Source: an uncultured Collinsella sp. (GTDB lineage: Bacteria > Actinomycetota > Coriobacteriia > Coriobacteriales > Coriobacteriaceae). From it: a stretch of DNA of 64,000 nucleotides. The stretch spans positions 11,327 to 75,326 of the forward strand of contig UQIT01000007.1 in NCBI GenBank assembly GCA_900541175.1, read 5' to 3'. Each line of letters opens with the position of its first letter. Position 1 is the stretch's first letter. Positions 18,201 to 27,611 of the stretch are shown here, in pieces. Made by a program: the position numbers and the translations under genes. The notes under the pieces were generated by a model. That model saw only the letters and a program-made list of their open reading frames with translations, was not told where the DNA came from and ran no database searches.

Positions 18201-19175
18201 TTAGCCAAGGACACGGGCCATACGCGTCTTGAACTCGGACAAGAAGCGCGGAGCATCCACGGTCAGTGCCACAAGCGCGCTCTTGTCCGGATCGGACAGG
18301 CGGCGCTCATCGCAGATGGTGCGACCGCGGTACTCGCCCAGCAGATCAACACGCAGGTTGCAGCCGAGCGCACCTACGAGCGTGGGGTCGACCGCCACGG
18401 CAACGGCCAGCGGATCGTGCAGCGCACAACCACCCAGGTAGGGTGCGTTCATCTCGTACGAGCCAATGTAGTGCTCGACCATGCTCGCAAATGCGCAGCC
18501 CGCCATGGTGCCCGAGCCCGTCCAGCCGGCAATGTCGCGGCGTGTGAGCACCACGCGATGCGTCACGTCCAGACCCACCATGGTGAGCTTACGGCCCGAG
18601 CGCAGCACCGCGTCGGCTGCCTCGGGGTCGCTCGCCATGTTGGCCTCGGCGCCCGCGCTCACGTTACCGGGCACGGTAAGGGCGCCGCCCATCACGACCA
18701 CGCGGCCGATGGACATCATCGCCGCCGCATCGCGCTCCAGGGCGAGCGCCAGGTTGGAGAGCGGGCCAGTCGCTACGTAGACCAGATCGGGACCATAGGT
18801 GCGCGCGGCATCGATCAGATAATCGACCGCAGCGTTGCCGTCGGCCGAGGTCGCCCCCACCGGCTCGTAGGGCGACGCGGGCACGCTCGCGCCGCCGATG
18901 CCGTTCTTGCCGTGAATGAGCGCGGAGGACGCCGGCGGCGTGTAGGGTTCGGTCGCCTTCACGGGACGATCGGCGCCCAGGTACACCGGCACCTCGGGAC
19001 GGCCCAACAGGTCGAGCACCGCCAAGCAGTTGTGCGCCGACTGCTCGACGCGCACGTTACCAAAGCACGTGGTGATGCCGACGAGCTCCACCTCGGGGCT
19101 CGCGATGGCATAGGCAAGCGCCATCGCATCGTCCACACCCATATCCAGATCAAGGATCAGCTTCTTGGTTGCCAT
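18201..19175 (-). CDS. Inosine-uridine-type nucleoside hydrolase
   Basis: A 324-residue enzyme of the IunH family, which hydrolyses the N-glycosidic bond of nucleosides to give a base and ribose. The N-terminal DLDMGVDDAMAL is the Ca2+-binding DxDxGxDD signature. Only 4 nt separate it from the upstream ribokinase gene, so the two are co-transcribed and together turn nucleosides into ribose 5-phosphate. Purine versus pyrimidine preference cannot be read from the sequence. Confidence 0.9.
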   Translation of the reverse strand: MATKKLILDLDMGVDDAMALAYAIASPEVELVGITTCFGNVRVEQSAHNCLAVLDLLGRPEVPVYLGADRPVKATEPYTPPASSALIHGKNGIGGASVPASPYEPVGATSADGNAAVDYLIDAARTYGPDLVYVATGPLSNLALALERDAAAMMSIGRVVVMGGALTVPGNVSAGAEANMASDPEAADAVLRSGRKLTMVGLDVTHRVVLTRRDIAGWTGSGTMAGCAFASMVEHYIGSYEMNAPYLGGCALHDPLAVAVAVDPTLVGALGCNLRVDLLGEYRGRTICDERRLSDPDKSALVALTVDAPRFLSEFKTRMARVLG

Positions 19176-19179
19176 TGTT

Positions 19180-20175
19180 CTACTCCGCTTCTCCGTCTAC
19201 ATCCAAACCGTCTAAACCAAACTTGTGCTCGACTTCCGCACGCGTGGGAATTGATTGCTGAGCGCCCAGGCGCGACACCGTCACCGCCGAAGCGCGAGCA
19301 CCCGCGACCATGCACTCAAAGAGCGGCAAGTCTTCTAGGCGAGCCGCCGCCAACGCACCGATAAACGTATCGCCGGCGGCCGTCGTATCGACCACCGCGC
19401 TCGAAAGTGCCGGCATGCGCAGCAGCTCACCGTCATCGCCGAGCGTAACCGAGCCGGCGCCGCCCAGCGTGATGACCGCAGTCCCGGCGCCCTTAGCAAG
19501 CAGGGCGTTGAGTGCAGCGGCGCAGCTCTCATCGTCCTTGGGCAGGATACCCGTCAGAACCTGGCACTCGGTCTCGTTGGGGCAGACCAAGTCGACCGCA
19601 GGCCACGCTCCTGCCGGCAAGTCGCAGGCGGGCGCCGGGTTAAAGATCGTATAGAACCCCAGCGCGTGAGCGCAAGAGAGCGCCGCGGCCGTTGCCATCA
19701 GATCACATTCGCCCTGGGCGATAAAGACGCCGCCAGCAGCCGGGGCAAACTCGCAAACATCGCCATCGAGCCCATCGGCTACCAGGCCTCGCAGCGCGTG
19801 GGCAACGTCCTCGCCCGTAAGCGCATGGTTGGCGCCCGGCGACAGTATGATGCGGTTGTCGCCCTCGCAGCGAATGATGGTCGCCGTTCCCGTCTCCACG
19901 TCATCGCGACGCGCCACAAACTCAACGCCCACGCCGGCATCCTGAAGTCCCGCCACCAGCGCATCGCCAAACGTATCGCGCCCAACCGCGCCGATCATGC
20001 ACGTGCGCGCACCCATGCGCGCAGCGGCGACGGCCTGGTTAGCGCCCTTGCCACCGGCGTTGGTGATAAAACCGCTGCCACCGACGGTCTCGCCCGCGCG
20101 CGGCATGCGCTCGCACGCCACCGAAAGGTCCATGTTCATGCTGCCGAACACCGCAACGATGCTGTGATCCGCCAT
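19180..20175 (-). CDS. rbsK: Ribokinase
   Basis: A 331-residue PfkB-family kinase. The N-terminal GSMNMDL and the GGKGANQA motif bind the sugar, and DTTAAGDTFIGAL near the C-terminus holds the catalytic Asp and anion hole. The start at 20175 is chosen because GAGGAGG lies just upstream; an in-frame ATG 33 nt earlier lacks such a site. Ribose freed by the downstream nucleoside hydrolase is the likely substrate. The promoter should lie in the 20176-20362 divergent region. Confidence 0.92.
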   Translation of the reverse strand: MADHSIVAVFGSMNMDLSVACERMPRAGETVGGSGFITNAGGKGANQAVAAARMGARTCMIGAVGRDTFGDALVAGLQDAGVGVEFVARRDDVETGTATIIRCEGDNRIILSPGANHALTGEDVAHALRGLVADGLDGDVCEFAPAAGGVFIAQGECDLMATAAALSCAHALGFYTIFNPAPACDLPAGAWPAVDLVCPNETECQVLTGILPKDDESCAAALNALLAKGAGTAVITLGGAGSVTLGDDGELLRMPALSSAVVDTTAAGDTFIGALAAARLEDLPLFECMVAGARASAVTVSRLGAQQSIPTRAEVEHKFGLDGLDVDGEAE

Positions 20176-20362
20176 GGAAACCTCCTCGTCTTTAGGCTTT
20201 GTGCCCACCGCCGGCCGTCGATCGTGCGCTCTCGCACCCCCTATAACTTTAGTTCACTTTGATGTGGACGCGTGCTTGAGCTTGCGCCAGCAGCAAGCAT
20301 TCACAGGAGCAGGCAGCTACAATGAAGGCGTGCTGATTATTCTCGTCATTGGATGATGTTTT

Positions 20363-22579
20363 ATGGAACAACTCTCGCAATCGGGCTCGCGCGGTCGACG
20401 CCGCACGGGCAACGAGCCGGCGCCGCACGAACGCGTGAAGGGCGAACGCCGTGCCAACGAACCGCGACGCACCGCGAGCCCCCATCGCGCTTCTGCCAAC
20501 AACGCGGGCCGCGCCAACACTCCCGCCGCGGAGCAGACGCCTGCTCGCCCCAAGTCCCGCTACATCCCTGCGCTCGACGGTCTGCGTACGCTCGCCGTCG
20601 TCGCGGTGGTGCTCTATCACCTCAACCTCACGTGGGCTCAGGGCGGCCTGCTCGGCGTCACGATCTTCTTTGTGCTTTCGGGCTATCTGATCACGCGTTT
20701 GCTGCTCAACGAAGTCGCTAAGACCGGCCGCATCGACCTTAAGAGCTTCTGGATTCGCCGCATCCGTCGCCTGGTCCCCGCCGTGGTGACCGTCGTGGTG
20801 GTGACCTGTGCGCTGTGCACCGTCTTCAACCACGTGATGCTCACCAAGATGCGCCCCGACATCCTGCCGTCGCTGTTGTTCTTCAACAACTGGTGGCAGA
20901 TTGCCCAAAACGTCTCGTACTTCAATGCTCTGGGCGACCCCTCGCCGCTCACGCACTTTTGGTCGCTTGCCATCGAGGAACAGTTCTACCTGATTTGGCC
21001 GCCACTGCTGTTTGCTATGGTATCCATGCATGTGAGCAAGCCCAACACGCGCCGCGTGGTTCTGGGCCTTGCCGCGGTATCTGCCCTAGCCATGATGGTG
21101 CTTTACAACCCTGCCGCCGACCCCAGTCGCGTGTACTACGGCACCGACACCCGCGTGTTCTCGCTGCTGCTGGGTGCCTGGATGGCCTTTATCCCCGATC
21201 GCGACCTGGCGCCGGTGCGTCTCGCTCGTCGTTTGGGGCTCAATCGCCTAGCTGGCGCCGCCAAGCACGGCAAGAACGCCGAGGGCACGCCTGGCGAGAA
21301 GGCCGACGAAGCAGCCGAGACCGCCCCGGCACAGCCGAGCGCCCTCGTGCGTTTTTGGTCCTCGCCCGCATCCATCGATGTGTTGGGCGTCGTGGGTCTG
21401 GTTGGCCTTGCCGCCATGGTCGCGCTCACCAACGGCTACACCGCCTTCCAGTATCGCGGCGGCACGCTGCTGTGCTCGATCCTCACGCTCATGGTCATTG
21501 CCGCCTGCGTGCAGCCCCAGGGAATGGTTGCCCGCGCGCTGTCCGCCGAGCCGCTCGTGTGGGTTGGCAAGCGCTCGTACAGCATCTACCTGTGGCACTA
21601 TCCCCTGCTGTTGCTCATGAACCCGGTCGCCAACATCAACGATACACCGTGGTGGCAGTACATTTTGCAGGTGCTGTTGGTGGTCGCCGTGGCCGAATGC
21701 TCATATCGCTTTATCGAGACGCCGTTTAGAAAGGGCGCCTTTGGGCGCACCGTATCCGAGTTCCGCGACGGCACCGCCACGCCCGCCAACTGGGCACGCG
21801 CGCACGTCCCTGCCTGCGCAGCCTGCGCTGTCGTGTTGGTCGTTGCACTGGGCGGCCTGGTCTTTGTGCCCGAGACGTCTGCGCTGAGCGGCGAGGGCGC
21901 CGAAGTTCTAAACAAGGAAGCCAAGAACACCGCGCCCACCGACCAGCAGGCGGCCGACGACACCGACAAGGACAACGACGGCTTCCCCGATGGCTCCTAC
22001 GATCTGCTTATGATCGGCGACTCCGTGTCGCTGCGTGCCGTGGACACCTTTGACGGCGTGTTCCCGCACAGCCATATCGATGCCGAAAAGGGCCGCCAGT
22101 TTGATGCGGGCCGCGCGACATTTGAGGGCTATATCCAGCAGAACCTTGCCGGCAAGATCGTGGTCTTTGCCCTGGGCACCAACGGCTTGGTAACCGACGA
22201 CCAGATCGACGCCATCATGGCCGATGCAGGAGATAAGCGTATTGTGGTGTTTGTGAACACGCGCAGCCCGCAGCCGTGGGTTGGCTCTACCAACCAGGCC
22301 ATCGCCAACGCCGCTACGCGCTACAAGAACGTGCGCGTTATCGATTGGTACGGATACAGTGCCAACCGCAACGACCTGTTCGATGGCGACGGCACGCACC
22401 TTTCGAACACGGGTGTGACTGAGTACCTCAACTTGATCCACGATGCCGTCAAGAAGGACCTGCCCGTGCATCCCGAGGATCACGTCAACGATCCGCAGCC
22501 GGCAGCCGTCAAGTCTGCCACCGACGCACTCGTCAATGCGCTCGCTCTCAAGCCACACAAGCTGGGCACCGACAAGTAA
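20363..22579 (+). CDS. OatA-like membrane acyltransferase with SGNH domain
   Basis: A 738-residue protein. A basic, Pro/Arg-rich cytoplasmic tail of about 65 residues precedes an acyltransferase-3 membrane domain (about ten helices; VVLYHLNLTWAQGGLLG with the key His). A C-terminal extracytoplasmic SGNH hydrolase-like domain has GDSV, GTNG and DGTHLS as blocks I, III and V. This two-domain plan is that of peptidoglycan O-acetyltransferase OatA, which acetylates muramic acid and gives lysozyme resistance. The acceptor here could also be another wall polymer. It stands alone, ended by a strong hairpin. Confidence 0.85.
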   Translation: MEQLSQSGSRGRRRTGNEPAPHERVKGERRANEPRRTASPHRASANNAGRANTPAAEQTPARPKSRYIPALDGLRTLAVVAVVLYHLNLTWAQGGLLGVTIFFVLSGYLITRLLLNEVAKTGRIDLKSFWIRRIRRLVPAVVTVVVVTCALCTVFNHVMLTKMRPDILPSLLFFNNWWQIAQNVSYFNALGDPSPLTHFWSLAIEEQFYLIWPPLLFAMVSMHVSKPNTRRVVLGLAAVSALAMMVLYNPAADPSRVYYGTDTRVFSLLLGAWMAFIPDRDLAPVRLARRLGLNRLAGAAKHGKNAEGTPGEKADEAAETAPAQPSALVRFWSSPASIDVLGVVGLVGLAAMVALTNGYTAFQYRGGTLLCSILTLMVIAACVQPQGMVARALSAEPLVWVGKRSYSIYLWHYPLLLLMNPVANINDTPWWQYILQVLLVVAVAECSYRFIETPFRKGAFGRTVSEFRDGTATPANWARAHVPACAACAVVLVVALGGLVFVPETSALSGEGAEVLNKEAKNTAPTDQQAADDTDKDNDGFPDGSYDLLMIGDSVSLRAVDTFDGVFPHSHIDAEKGRQFDAGRATFEGYIQQNLAGKIVVFALGTNGLVTDDQIDAIMADAGDKRIVVFVNTRSPQPWVGSTNQAIANAATRYKNVRVIDWYGYSANRNDLFDGDGTHLSNTGVTEYLNLIHDAVKKDLPVHPEDHVNDPQPAAVKSATDALVNALALKPHKLGTDK

Positions 22580-22637
22580 CCTGCAGCAAACAACCCAAAA
22601 TCACTCTTTTAGAGCCGGCCCCAAGAGGTCGCGGGCA

Positions 22638-22671
22638 AAAACAGGCCGCAGCCCATCGCTGCGGCCTGTTT
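22638..22671. terminator. Bidirectional terminator
   Basis: A 13-14 bp stem (AAACAGGCCGCAGC with GCTGCGGCCTGTTT, loop CCATC) sits between the convergent acyltransferase and Nramp-related genes. A- and T-rich ends allow use from both sides. Confidence 0.8.
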
Positions 22672-22688
22672 GGAGTCCAAAAGAGGCG

Positions 22689-23951
22689 CTAAGCGCTGTA
22701 ACCCATCGCCTGCAGAACAAACATGACGACCGTGAGCACCGTAATCACACCGATAGTCGCCCAAGTGAGCACATTCCACACGCGGCCGTTGCGGTTAGTT
22801 CCCATAATGTGACGGTCAGCGGCAATAACCACCTGGAACACCAGAACCACGGGCAGTAGCACGCCATTGATGACCTGCGAGGTCATCATAATCTGGAACA
22901 GATCGACGCCGGGCATAAGCACCAGCACGGCAGAGATACCGATGATGGCCGTAATGATGCCGCGATAGACCGGGGCCTCGTCCCAGCTGCGGTCGGCACC
23001 GCGCTCCCAGCCAAATGCCTCGCAGATAGCGCTCGACGTAACGCCCGGCAGCACGCAGGCGGCCAAGAAGCTCGCCGCGACCAGGCCCGAGGCAAACAGT
23101 ACCGTGGACCACTGACCCGCAATAGGCTCCAGCGCGCGGGCAGCATCGGCAGCATCGCTGATCTGAATACCCGCCGGGAACAACACCGTACCGGTCGTGA
23201 TGATAATAAAGCCGGCAATGACATCGGCGGCAAGCGAGCCGCTCACGGTATCGATGCGCTGCAGCACGATATCGTCCTCGCCCGCGTTCTTATCGACCAC
23301 GTTGTTCTGCGCCAAGAAAATCATCCACGGCGCGATGGTGGTACCGATCGTCGCGACCACGAGCGACACGTAGCTGGGGTCATTTTGAATGTTAGGCACG
23401 ACCAGGTCAACCGCGACCTCACCCCAGTTGGGGCCAGCCATAAACGCGGCGACAATATAGGTCACGAACACGCAGCTCACCAGCAGCAAAATCTTCTCGA
23501 TGCGCTGGAAACTACCCGACATGGTAAGCATCCACACCAGCAGCGCCACCAGCGGCACCGAGATGCTCGCCGGCACGCCAAAGAGAGCAAGGCCGCTGGC
23601 GATGCCCGCAAACTCCGAAATGGTCACAGCCGTGTTGGCGATCAACAGCGCCGCCATAGCAAGTACACTCTTGCGCACGCCAAAGCGCTCGCGAATGAGC
23701 GATGCCAGGCCCTTGCCCGTGACGCAGCCGCAGCGCGCCGCGGTCTCCTGCGTCACGATGAGCAGCACAGTCATGACGGGAAGCATCCAGAGCATCTTAT
23801 AGCCATAGCTGGCGCCCGCGCTGGAATACGTTGCAATGCCGCCGGCGTCATTGCCCGAAAGCGCCGCCAGCAGACCGGGACCCATAGCGCCAAAGATGGC
23901 CGCGATGGTCAACTTTTGCTTGGTGCCCGACTTTTGCTTGGTATTTTGCAC
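22689..23951 (-). CDS. Nramp-related metal transporter with altered metal site (possible Mg2+ type)
   Basis: A 420-residue membrane protein of the SLC11/Nramp fold with about eleven helices. The first-helix DPGN motif of classical Mn/Fe transporters reads DAGG (residues 35-38). The sixth-helix MPHN reads APWM (207-210), so the soft metal-binding Met is lost. Similar changes define the Nramp-related magnesium transporters (NRMT) described from Eggerthella and Clostridia. The start is GTG at 23951 with AGGTGG upstream, overlapping the stop of the MgtE-like gene region 8 nt away. Coupling to that gene supports magnesium as substrate; this is inference. Confidence 0.8.
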   Translation of the reverse strand: MQNTKQKSGTKQKLTIAAIFGAMGPGLLAALSGNDAGGIATYSSAGASYGYKMLWMLPVMTVLLIVTQETAARCGCVTGKGLASLIRERFGVRKSVLAMAALLIANTAVTISEFAGIASGLALFGVPASISVPLVALLVWMLTMSGSFQRIEKILLLVSCVFVTYIVAAFMAGPNWGEVAVDLVVPNIQNDPSYVSLVVATIGTTIAPWMIFLAQNNVVDKNAGEDDIVLQRIDTVSGSLAADVIAGFIIITTGTVLFPAGIQISDAADAARALEPIAGQWSTVLFASGLVAASFLAACVLPGVTSSAICEAFGWERGADRSWDEAPVYRGIITAIIGISAVLVLMPGVDLFQIMMTSQVINGVLLPVVLVFQVVIAADRHIMGTNRNGRVWNVLTWATIGVITVLTVVMFVLQAMGYSA

Positions 23952-23959
23952 GCGACCAC

Positions 23960-25804
23960 CTAACCAATGACCGACATGGTGAGCAGCACCGCAGCGGCGC
24001 AGTACGCTACGCACGAGATCATGACGGCAATAACGTTCATGGCGGTGCCCGACGTGTTGAGGTCATGCTCGTCACGCCAGAACAGCACCATCAGGTAAAT
24101 CACGGCACTCATGTTGCCAACCAGGCAAATGATGGCAGCGATATTAAAGCACCCGGTAAAGAGTTGCTCCTCAAACATGGGCGCATCGGGGAACGCGGCG
24201 GTGCGCACCAGCTGAGCGCACAGGTAGGTCACGAGTGACAGAATCAGGCCCATGCCCGTGCTCTGGAAGAAGAACCCCAGATACGGCTTGGGCTCGTCGT
24301 CGTGACCGTCATACTCCAGGAAGTAGTTCTTGACGAACGACACCATGCGCGAGGCCGCCAGCAGCACGAGCGGCATGGCGCACATGGGGAACACCACCAG
24401 ATGCGCGGAGCCGAGCGCCGTTCCCAGCACGGTCGCCATGATGCACGACGCGATGCCCCATACAACAACCCAGTACTGGCGATGCACGAACCAGCTGAGC
24501 ACGTTCGTCGAGTCGTCCGACGCGCTATCGCCCGAGCCGACACCGGCGATCTGCAGGTCCTCCTGATGCTCCTCAGCGATAACGTCCATGGCGTCGTCGA
24601 AGGTTACGATACCCAGGATATGACGGTTCTCGTCGCAGACAGGGATGGCAACCAGGTCGTACTTGGTCATCTCGTCCGTTACGTCTTCCTGGTCCTCGTC
24701 GGGCGACACATAGACCAGGTCGCGATAGGCCAGCTGACCCAGCGTGGCGTCGCGGTCGGCTACGATCAGCGTGCGCAGCGAAAGCACGCCGGTCAGCATG
24801 CCGCTCGGATCCTCAGTATAGACGTAGTAGACGCTCTCGAAGTCCTCGTCGAGCTCGCGAATCGCCTCGATGGCGTCACCGACCGTTGCCGTGGCGGGCA
24901 GGGAGACAAACTCCGAGGTCATGATGCGGCCGGCGGTGTTGTCCTCATACCCCAACAGGTTACGAATCGCCTTCTCCTCCTTGACGCCCATCAGGCGCAG
25001 GAGCTTCTCGGCCTTCTCGTAATCGAGCTCGTCGATCAGATCGGCGGCGTCGTCCGGGTCCATCATGGCCAGCATCGACGATGCGTCGGTGTCGGACAGA
25101 CCCTCGAGCATCTCGGTCATAAGCTCGTCGTCATCGAACTCCGAGATGGCCTCGGCGGCCTGGGCAGTATCGAGCTGCGCAAACACCTGCGCACGCAGGC
25201 GCGGGTCGAGCTGCTCGATAATGTCGGCGATGTCGGCAGGGTGCAGCTCGCCGAGCGTCTTGTGCGACACCGAGAGTTGAATGTTCTTGGTCGAGCGGTC
25301 GAGCAGGTCCATGTAGGACCAAGCGATGATGTCCTCACTGAGCGGCTTGCCCAGGTGCTTCATAAAGCCTTCGACGACATGCTCGAGCGCAGGGCTGATG
25401 GCGCGTAGCAGACCGCGGGCACCGACCTCGGCGCCCAGCAGGCGCAGCTGATTTTCGCCCGACATGGAAAACTTGATGTCGTTTACGCGCACGACCTTCA
25501 TGCCCTGCGTGTCGACAATCTGCTTGTTGAGCACGTCGCGGGCAAGCAGGAGTTCGGTCGGCTGCAGGTACGAAAAACGGATTTCGGTGGCCGACGTCTT
25601 AAGGTGTACGCCCGTCTCGTCGATACGGTCGACCCATTTGCGCCAGCTGATCATAAACGGCGTCTTGCCGGGGCCGCGGAACGCGAGCGATGTCACGTGT
25701 GGAAAAACTTCGCCGGTAGCAATGCCAAAATCGTTCACCACGCCGAGCTTTTCGCCGTCGACGTCCAAGACCGGCAATTTGAGCATCTCACTCAGATAAT
25801 TCAA
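23960..25804 (-). CDS. PRC-barrel/MgtE_N/CBS membrane protein
   Basis: A 614-residue protein. Two PRC-barrel-like segments (residues 1-160) begin with YLSEMLKLPVLDVDG. An MgtE N-terminal superhelical domain (about 165-290) and a CBS pair (about 295-425) follow, then about five membrane helices (450-614). The soluble part matches the Mg2+-sensing region of MgtE, but the membrane part lacks the Gly/Asn-rich pore motif expected for MgtE channels. It probably senses Mg2+ for the coupled Nramp-related transporter. The start is TTG, supported by GGGGAG and by the PRC homology; an alternative is ATG 25786. Confidence 0.75.
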   Translation of the reverse strand: MNYLSEMLKLPVLDVDGEKLGVVNDFGIATGEVFPHVTSLAFRGPGKTPFMISWRKWVDRIDETGVHLKTSATEIRFSYLQPTELLLARDVLNKQIVDTQGMKVVRVNDIKFSMSGENQLRLLGAEVGARGLLRAISPALEHVVEGFMKHLGKPLSEDIIAWSYMDLLDRSTKNIQLSVSHKTLGELHPADIADIIEQLDPRLRAQVFAQLDTAQAAEAISEFDDDELMTEMLEGLSDTDASSMLAMMDPDDAADLIDELDYEKAEKLLRLMGVKEEKAIRNLLGYEDNTAGRIMTSEFVSLPATATVGDAIEAIRELDEDFESVYYVYTEDPSGMLTGVLSLRTLIVADRDATLGQLAYRDLVYVSPDEDQEDVTDEMTKYDLVAIPVCDENRHILGIVTFDDAMDVIAEEHQEDLQIAGVGSGDSASDDSTNVLSWFVHRQYWVVVWGIASCIMATVLGTALGSAHLVVFPMCAMPLVLLAASRMVSFVKNYFLEYDGHDDEPKPYLGFFFQSTGMGLILSLVTYLCAQLVRTAAFPDAPMFEEQLFTGCFNIAAIICLVGNMSAVIYLMVLFWRDEHDLNTSGTAMNVIAVMISCVAYCAAAVLLTMSVIG

Positions 25805-26132
25805 TGGTGCTCCCCATCATTATTCCTCCGGACGCGGCCGCGTGTGCGGCGTCCGGGGATTTCTGGATATGTATACGCATGCGCGGGCGGCACGCCGCTC
25901 GACGCTTACACCCCGTGCATGCGCAAAAAGCACCTGCATGGGGTCATCGACTGTATGGTCGAGGTTTGGATTTCACCTGTAACCTTTCTCTTGACCCTCA
26001 TTAACCGCAGTAACTATAGCATCAGCATCGCCCTGCGGCATCGAATTTATGCGCTGCACATTGCAGGCATACCAAACGCTGACGCATCCGTGACATAGTC
26101 ATTGGGGACGTTCTTAAATGACTACCCAATAA
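25805..26132. other. Intergenic region with hairpin, short overlapping frame and palindrome
   Basis: On the minus strand a stem CCGGACGC/GCGTCCGG (25828-25856) ends exactly where GGAGGAATA begins. This site serves a 10-codon frame (25820-25788, MMGSTIELSE) that overlaps the TTG start of the MgtE-like gene in another frame and stops 1 nt before its internal ATG at 25786. Farther up lies a GGGGAC palindrome (26096-26124). No other gene is visible. Confidence 0.4.
26096..26124. repeat. GGGGAC-loop palindrome
   Basis: Arms TAGTCATT and AATGACTA enclose GGGGACGTTCTTA. A 29-bp copy with one loop difference is at 34492-34520. Confidence 0.7.
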
Positions 26133-27539
26133 CTACTCTGTGGTGTCGTCGTCCTCGGCAAGTTGGGGGAACACGGCGTCCTTGGGCATGGTGACCTTCG
26201 TCAGCGAGGTGAGCTTTTTGCTCAATGCCGTGTCCGTCTTGACCAGGTCGCTGAGCGTCACGATCTTGTAGCCGTCGGCAATGAGGCCGTCGATAATCTG
26301 CGGCAGCGCCTCGAGTGTCTGCTCGGCGCATTCGTCTCTATCGGTGAGCAGCACGATATTGCCCGGCGTCACCGAATCGAGCACCGTCGAGACCTGTTCG
26401 TCGGCACCGTTGAGCAGCCAGTCGCCCGAGTCGATATTCCACGAGACCACGGCGGAGACCAGGTCCATCGCATCAATCCAGTTTTGCTCGTCAAAGGCAG
26501 CGTAGGGAGCACGCAGCAGCATCGTCTTCACGCCGGTCGCCGACTTAATCGCATCGGTGCCTTTCGCGATCTGCTCGCGTACCGCCTCACGGTCCTGACC
26601 CTTGAGCGAATCGTCGCTGTAGCTGTTGGATCCGATCTCGCACCCGGCATCGACAATCGCCTTGGCCGTGGCAGGCGAGGCCTCGACCGCATCGCCCGAA
26701 AGGAAGAACGTCGCGGTGACGCCCTTTTCCTTGAGCACCTGCAAGATCTGTTTGGTGGCGCCGCTCGGACCCTCGTCAAACGTCAGGGCCACGTACTTTT
26801 CGTTGCCCTTGGGCGCCACGCTGGCGCACGCAACGACGCAATCGGTGGCGGGTACAACCTCGCCGCGGTCCTGCGTCTTGCCCGACTGCTCACCAACCCA
26901 CACCTCGGAGCGGCCCTGGACACCCCACGTCTGCACATACTCGATAGCGCCCGTACCCTCGACCTTGAGCTTGGGCTCGATAACCGTAGCCTGAACCTCG
27001 TGCCTCTCGTAGGTGTTACGGCCATCCTTGACCGTCACCTTCTCGCCGCCCTCAAGTTCACGGCTATCCCATTTGCCCTGCTTCACGCGCTTGCCGTCGA
27101 CCTTCACCGACAGCTTTTCGCCCCCATGGCGCTTGAGCACGCTGTCATCGACGGCCAGCAGGTCGCCTGCGTCGTAGGTGTCAGTCAACTCCTGGTCGTC
27201 GATGAGATTCTGCAGCGTAGAGCCCACGCGCACCGCGGTCTTCTGGCCGTTAAGTTCCACGTCCACACTGCGGTTGACGTAGCCCACGACGGCAGCGATA
27301 AACAGCACGAGCGCACAGCCCACGGCAATGAGCGCATAGGGCAGGCGAGACGAACGACGGGGTGTGCGGCTGTTGCCGATGCGAGCGCTGCGGTCGCTAA
27401 AGCCGCGGCTATGGTTGAGATACATCGCGCCGGGCTTACGGTGACGCTTGCGCTGACCGCTGGGCAGCTGCCCCAGGTCGCGGCGCGCCGTCGGACGCGC
27501 ACCCGAACGCCCGTTTAAGTTGGATCCGTTTTGGCGCAT
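26133..27539 (-). CDS. NodB-fold protein with degraded catalytic motifs
   Basis: A 468-residue protein. A basic tail is followed by one membrane helix (about residues 68-90), a G5/ubiquitin-like stretch (about 92-190) and a C-terminal polysaccharide deacetylase (NodB) domain. Key positions are changed: motif 1 is TFDEGP rather than TFDDGP. Motif 2 is SNSYSDDS, without either zinc His. Motif 5 is LLTD, without the catalytic His. Only the RAPY and SWNIDSGDW motifs look normal. It is anchored outside the membrane and may bind wall glycans instead of deacetylating them. Confidence 0.75.
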   Translation of the reverse strand: MRQNGSNLNGRSGARPTARRDLGQLPSGQRKRHRKPGAMYLNHSRGFSDRSARIGNSRTPRRSSRLPYALIAVGCALVLFIAAVVGYVNRSVDVELNGQKTAVRVGSTLQNLIDDQELTDTYDAGDLLAVDDSVLKRHGGEKLSVKVDGKRVKQGKWDSRELEGGEKVTVKDGRNTYERHEVQATVIEPKLKVEGTGAIEYVQTWGVQGRSEVWVGEQSGKTQDRGEVVPATDCVVACASVAPKGNEKYVALTFDEGPSGATKQILQVLKEKGVTATFFLSGDAVEASPATAKAIVDAGCEIGSNSYSDDSLKGQDREAVREQIAKGTDAIKSATGVKTMLLRAPYAAFDEQNWIDAMDLVSAVVSWNIDSGDWLLNGADEQVSTVLDSVTPGNIVLLTDRDECAEQTLEALPQIIDGLIADGYKIVTLSDLVKTDTALSKKLTSLTKVTMPKDAVFPQLAEDDDTTE

Positions 27540-27560
27540 GTGCCCTCCCCCATAAACACA

Positions 27561-27590
27561 GCAAGCCGGAGCAACAGGTCTCCGGCTTGC
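27561..27590 (-). terminator. Hairpin between the PRC-barrel and NodB-like genes
   Basis: A perfect 11-bp stem GCAAGCCGGAG/CTCCGGCTTGC with an 8-nt loop follows the PRC-barrel gene stop by about 20 nt. The T-run is weak, so termination may be partial. Confidence 0.6.
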
Positions 27591-27611
27591 CTCCCATCAT
27601 TTGGTACGTCG

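Noticed and set aside
23960..25804. Bona fide MgtE magnesium channel
   Set aside because: The cytosolic domains fit, but the membrane part lacks the Gly/Asn-rich pore sequence expected of MgtE.
25805..26095. Riboswitch in the leader of the MgtE-like gene
   Set aside because: A GGTTACAGGTGAAATCC stretch on the minus strand recalls cobalamin or FMN motifs, but the rest of those consensus structures is absent.
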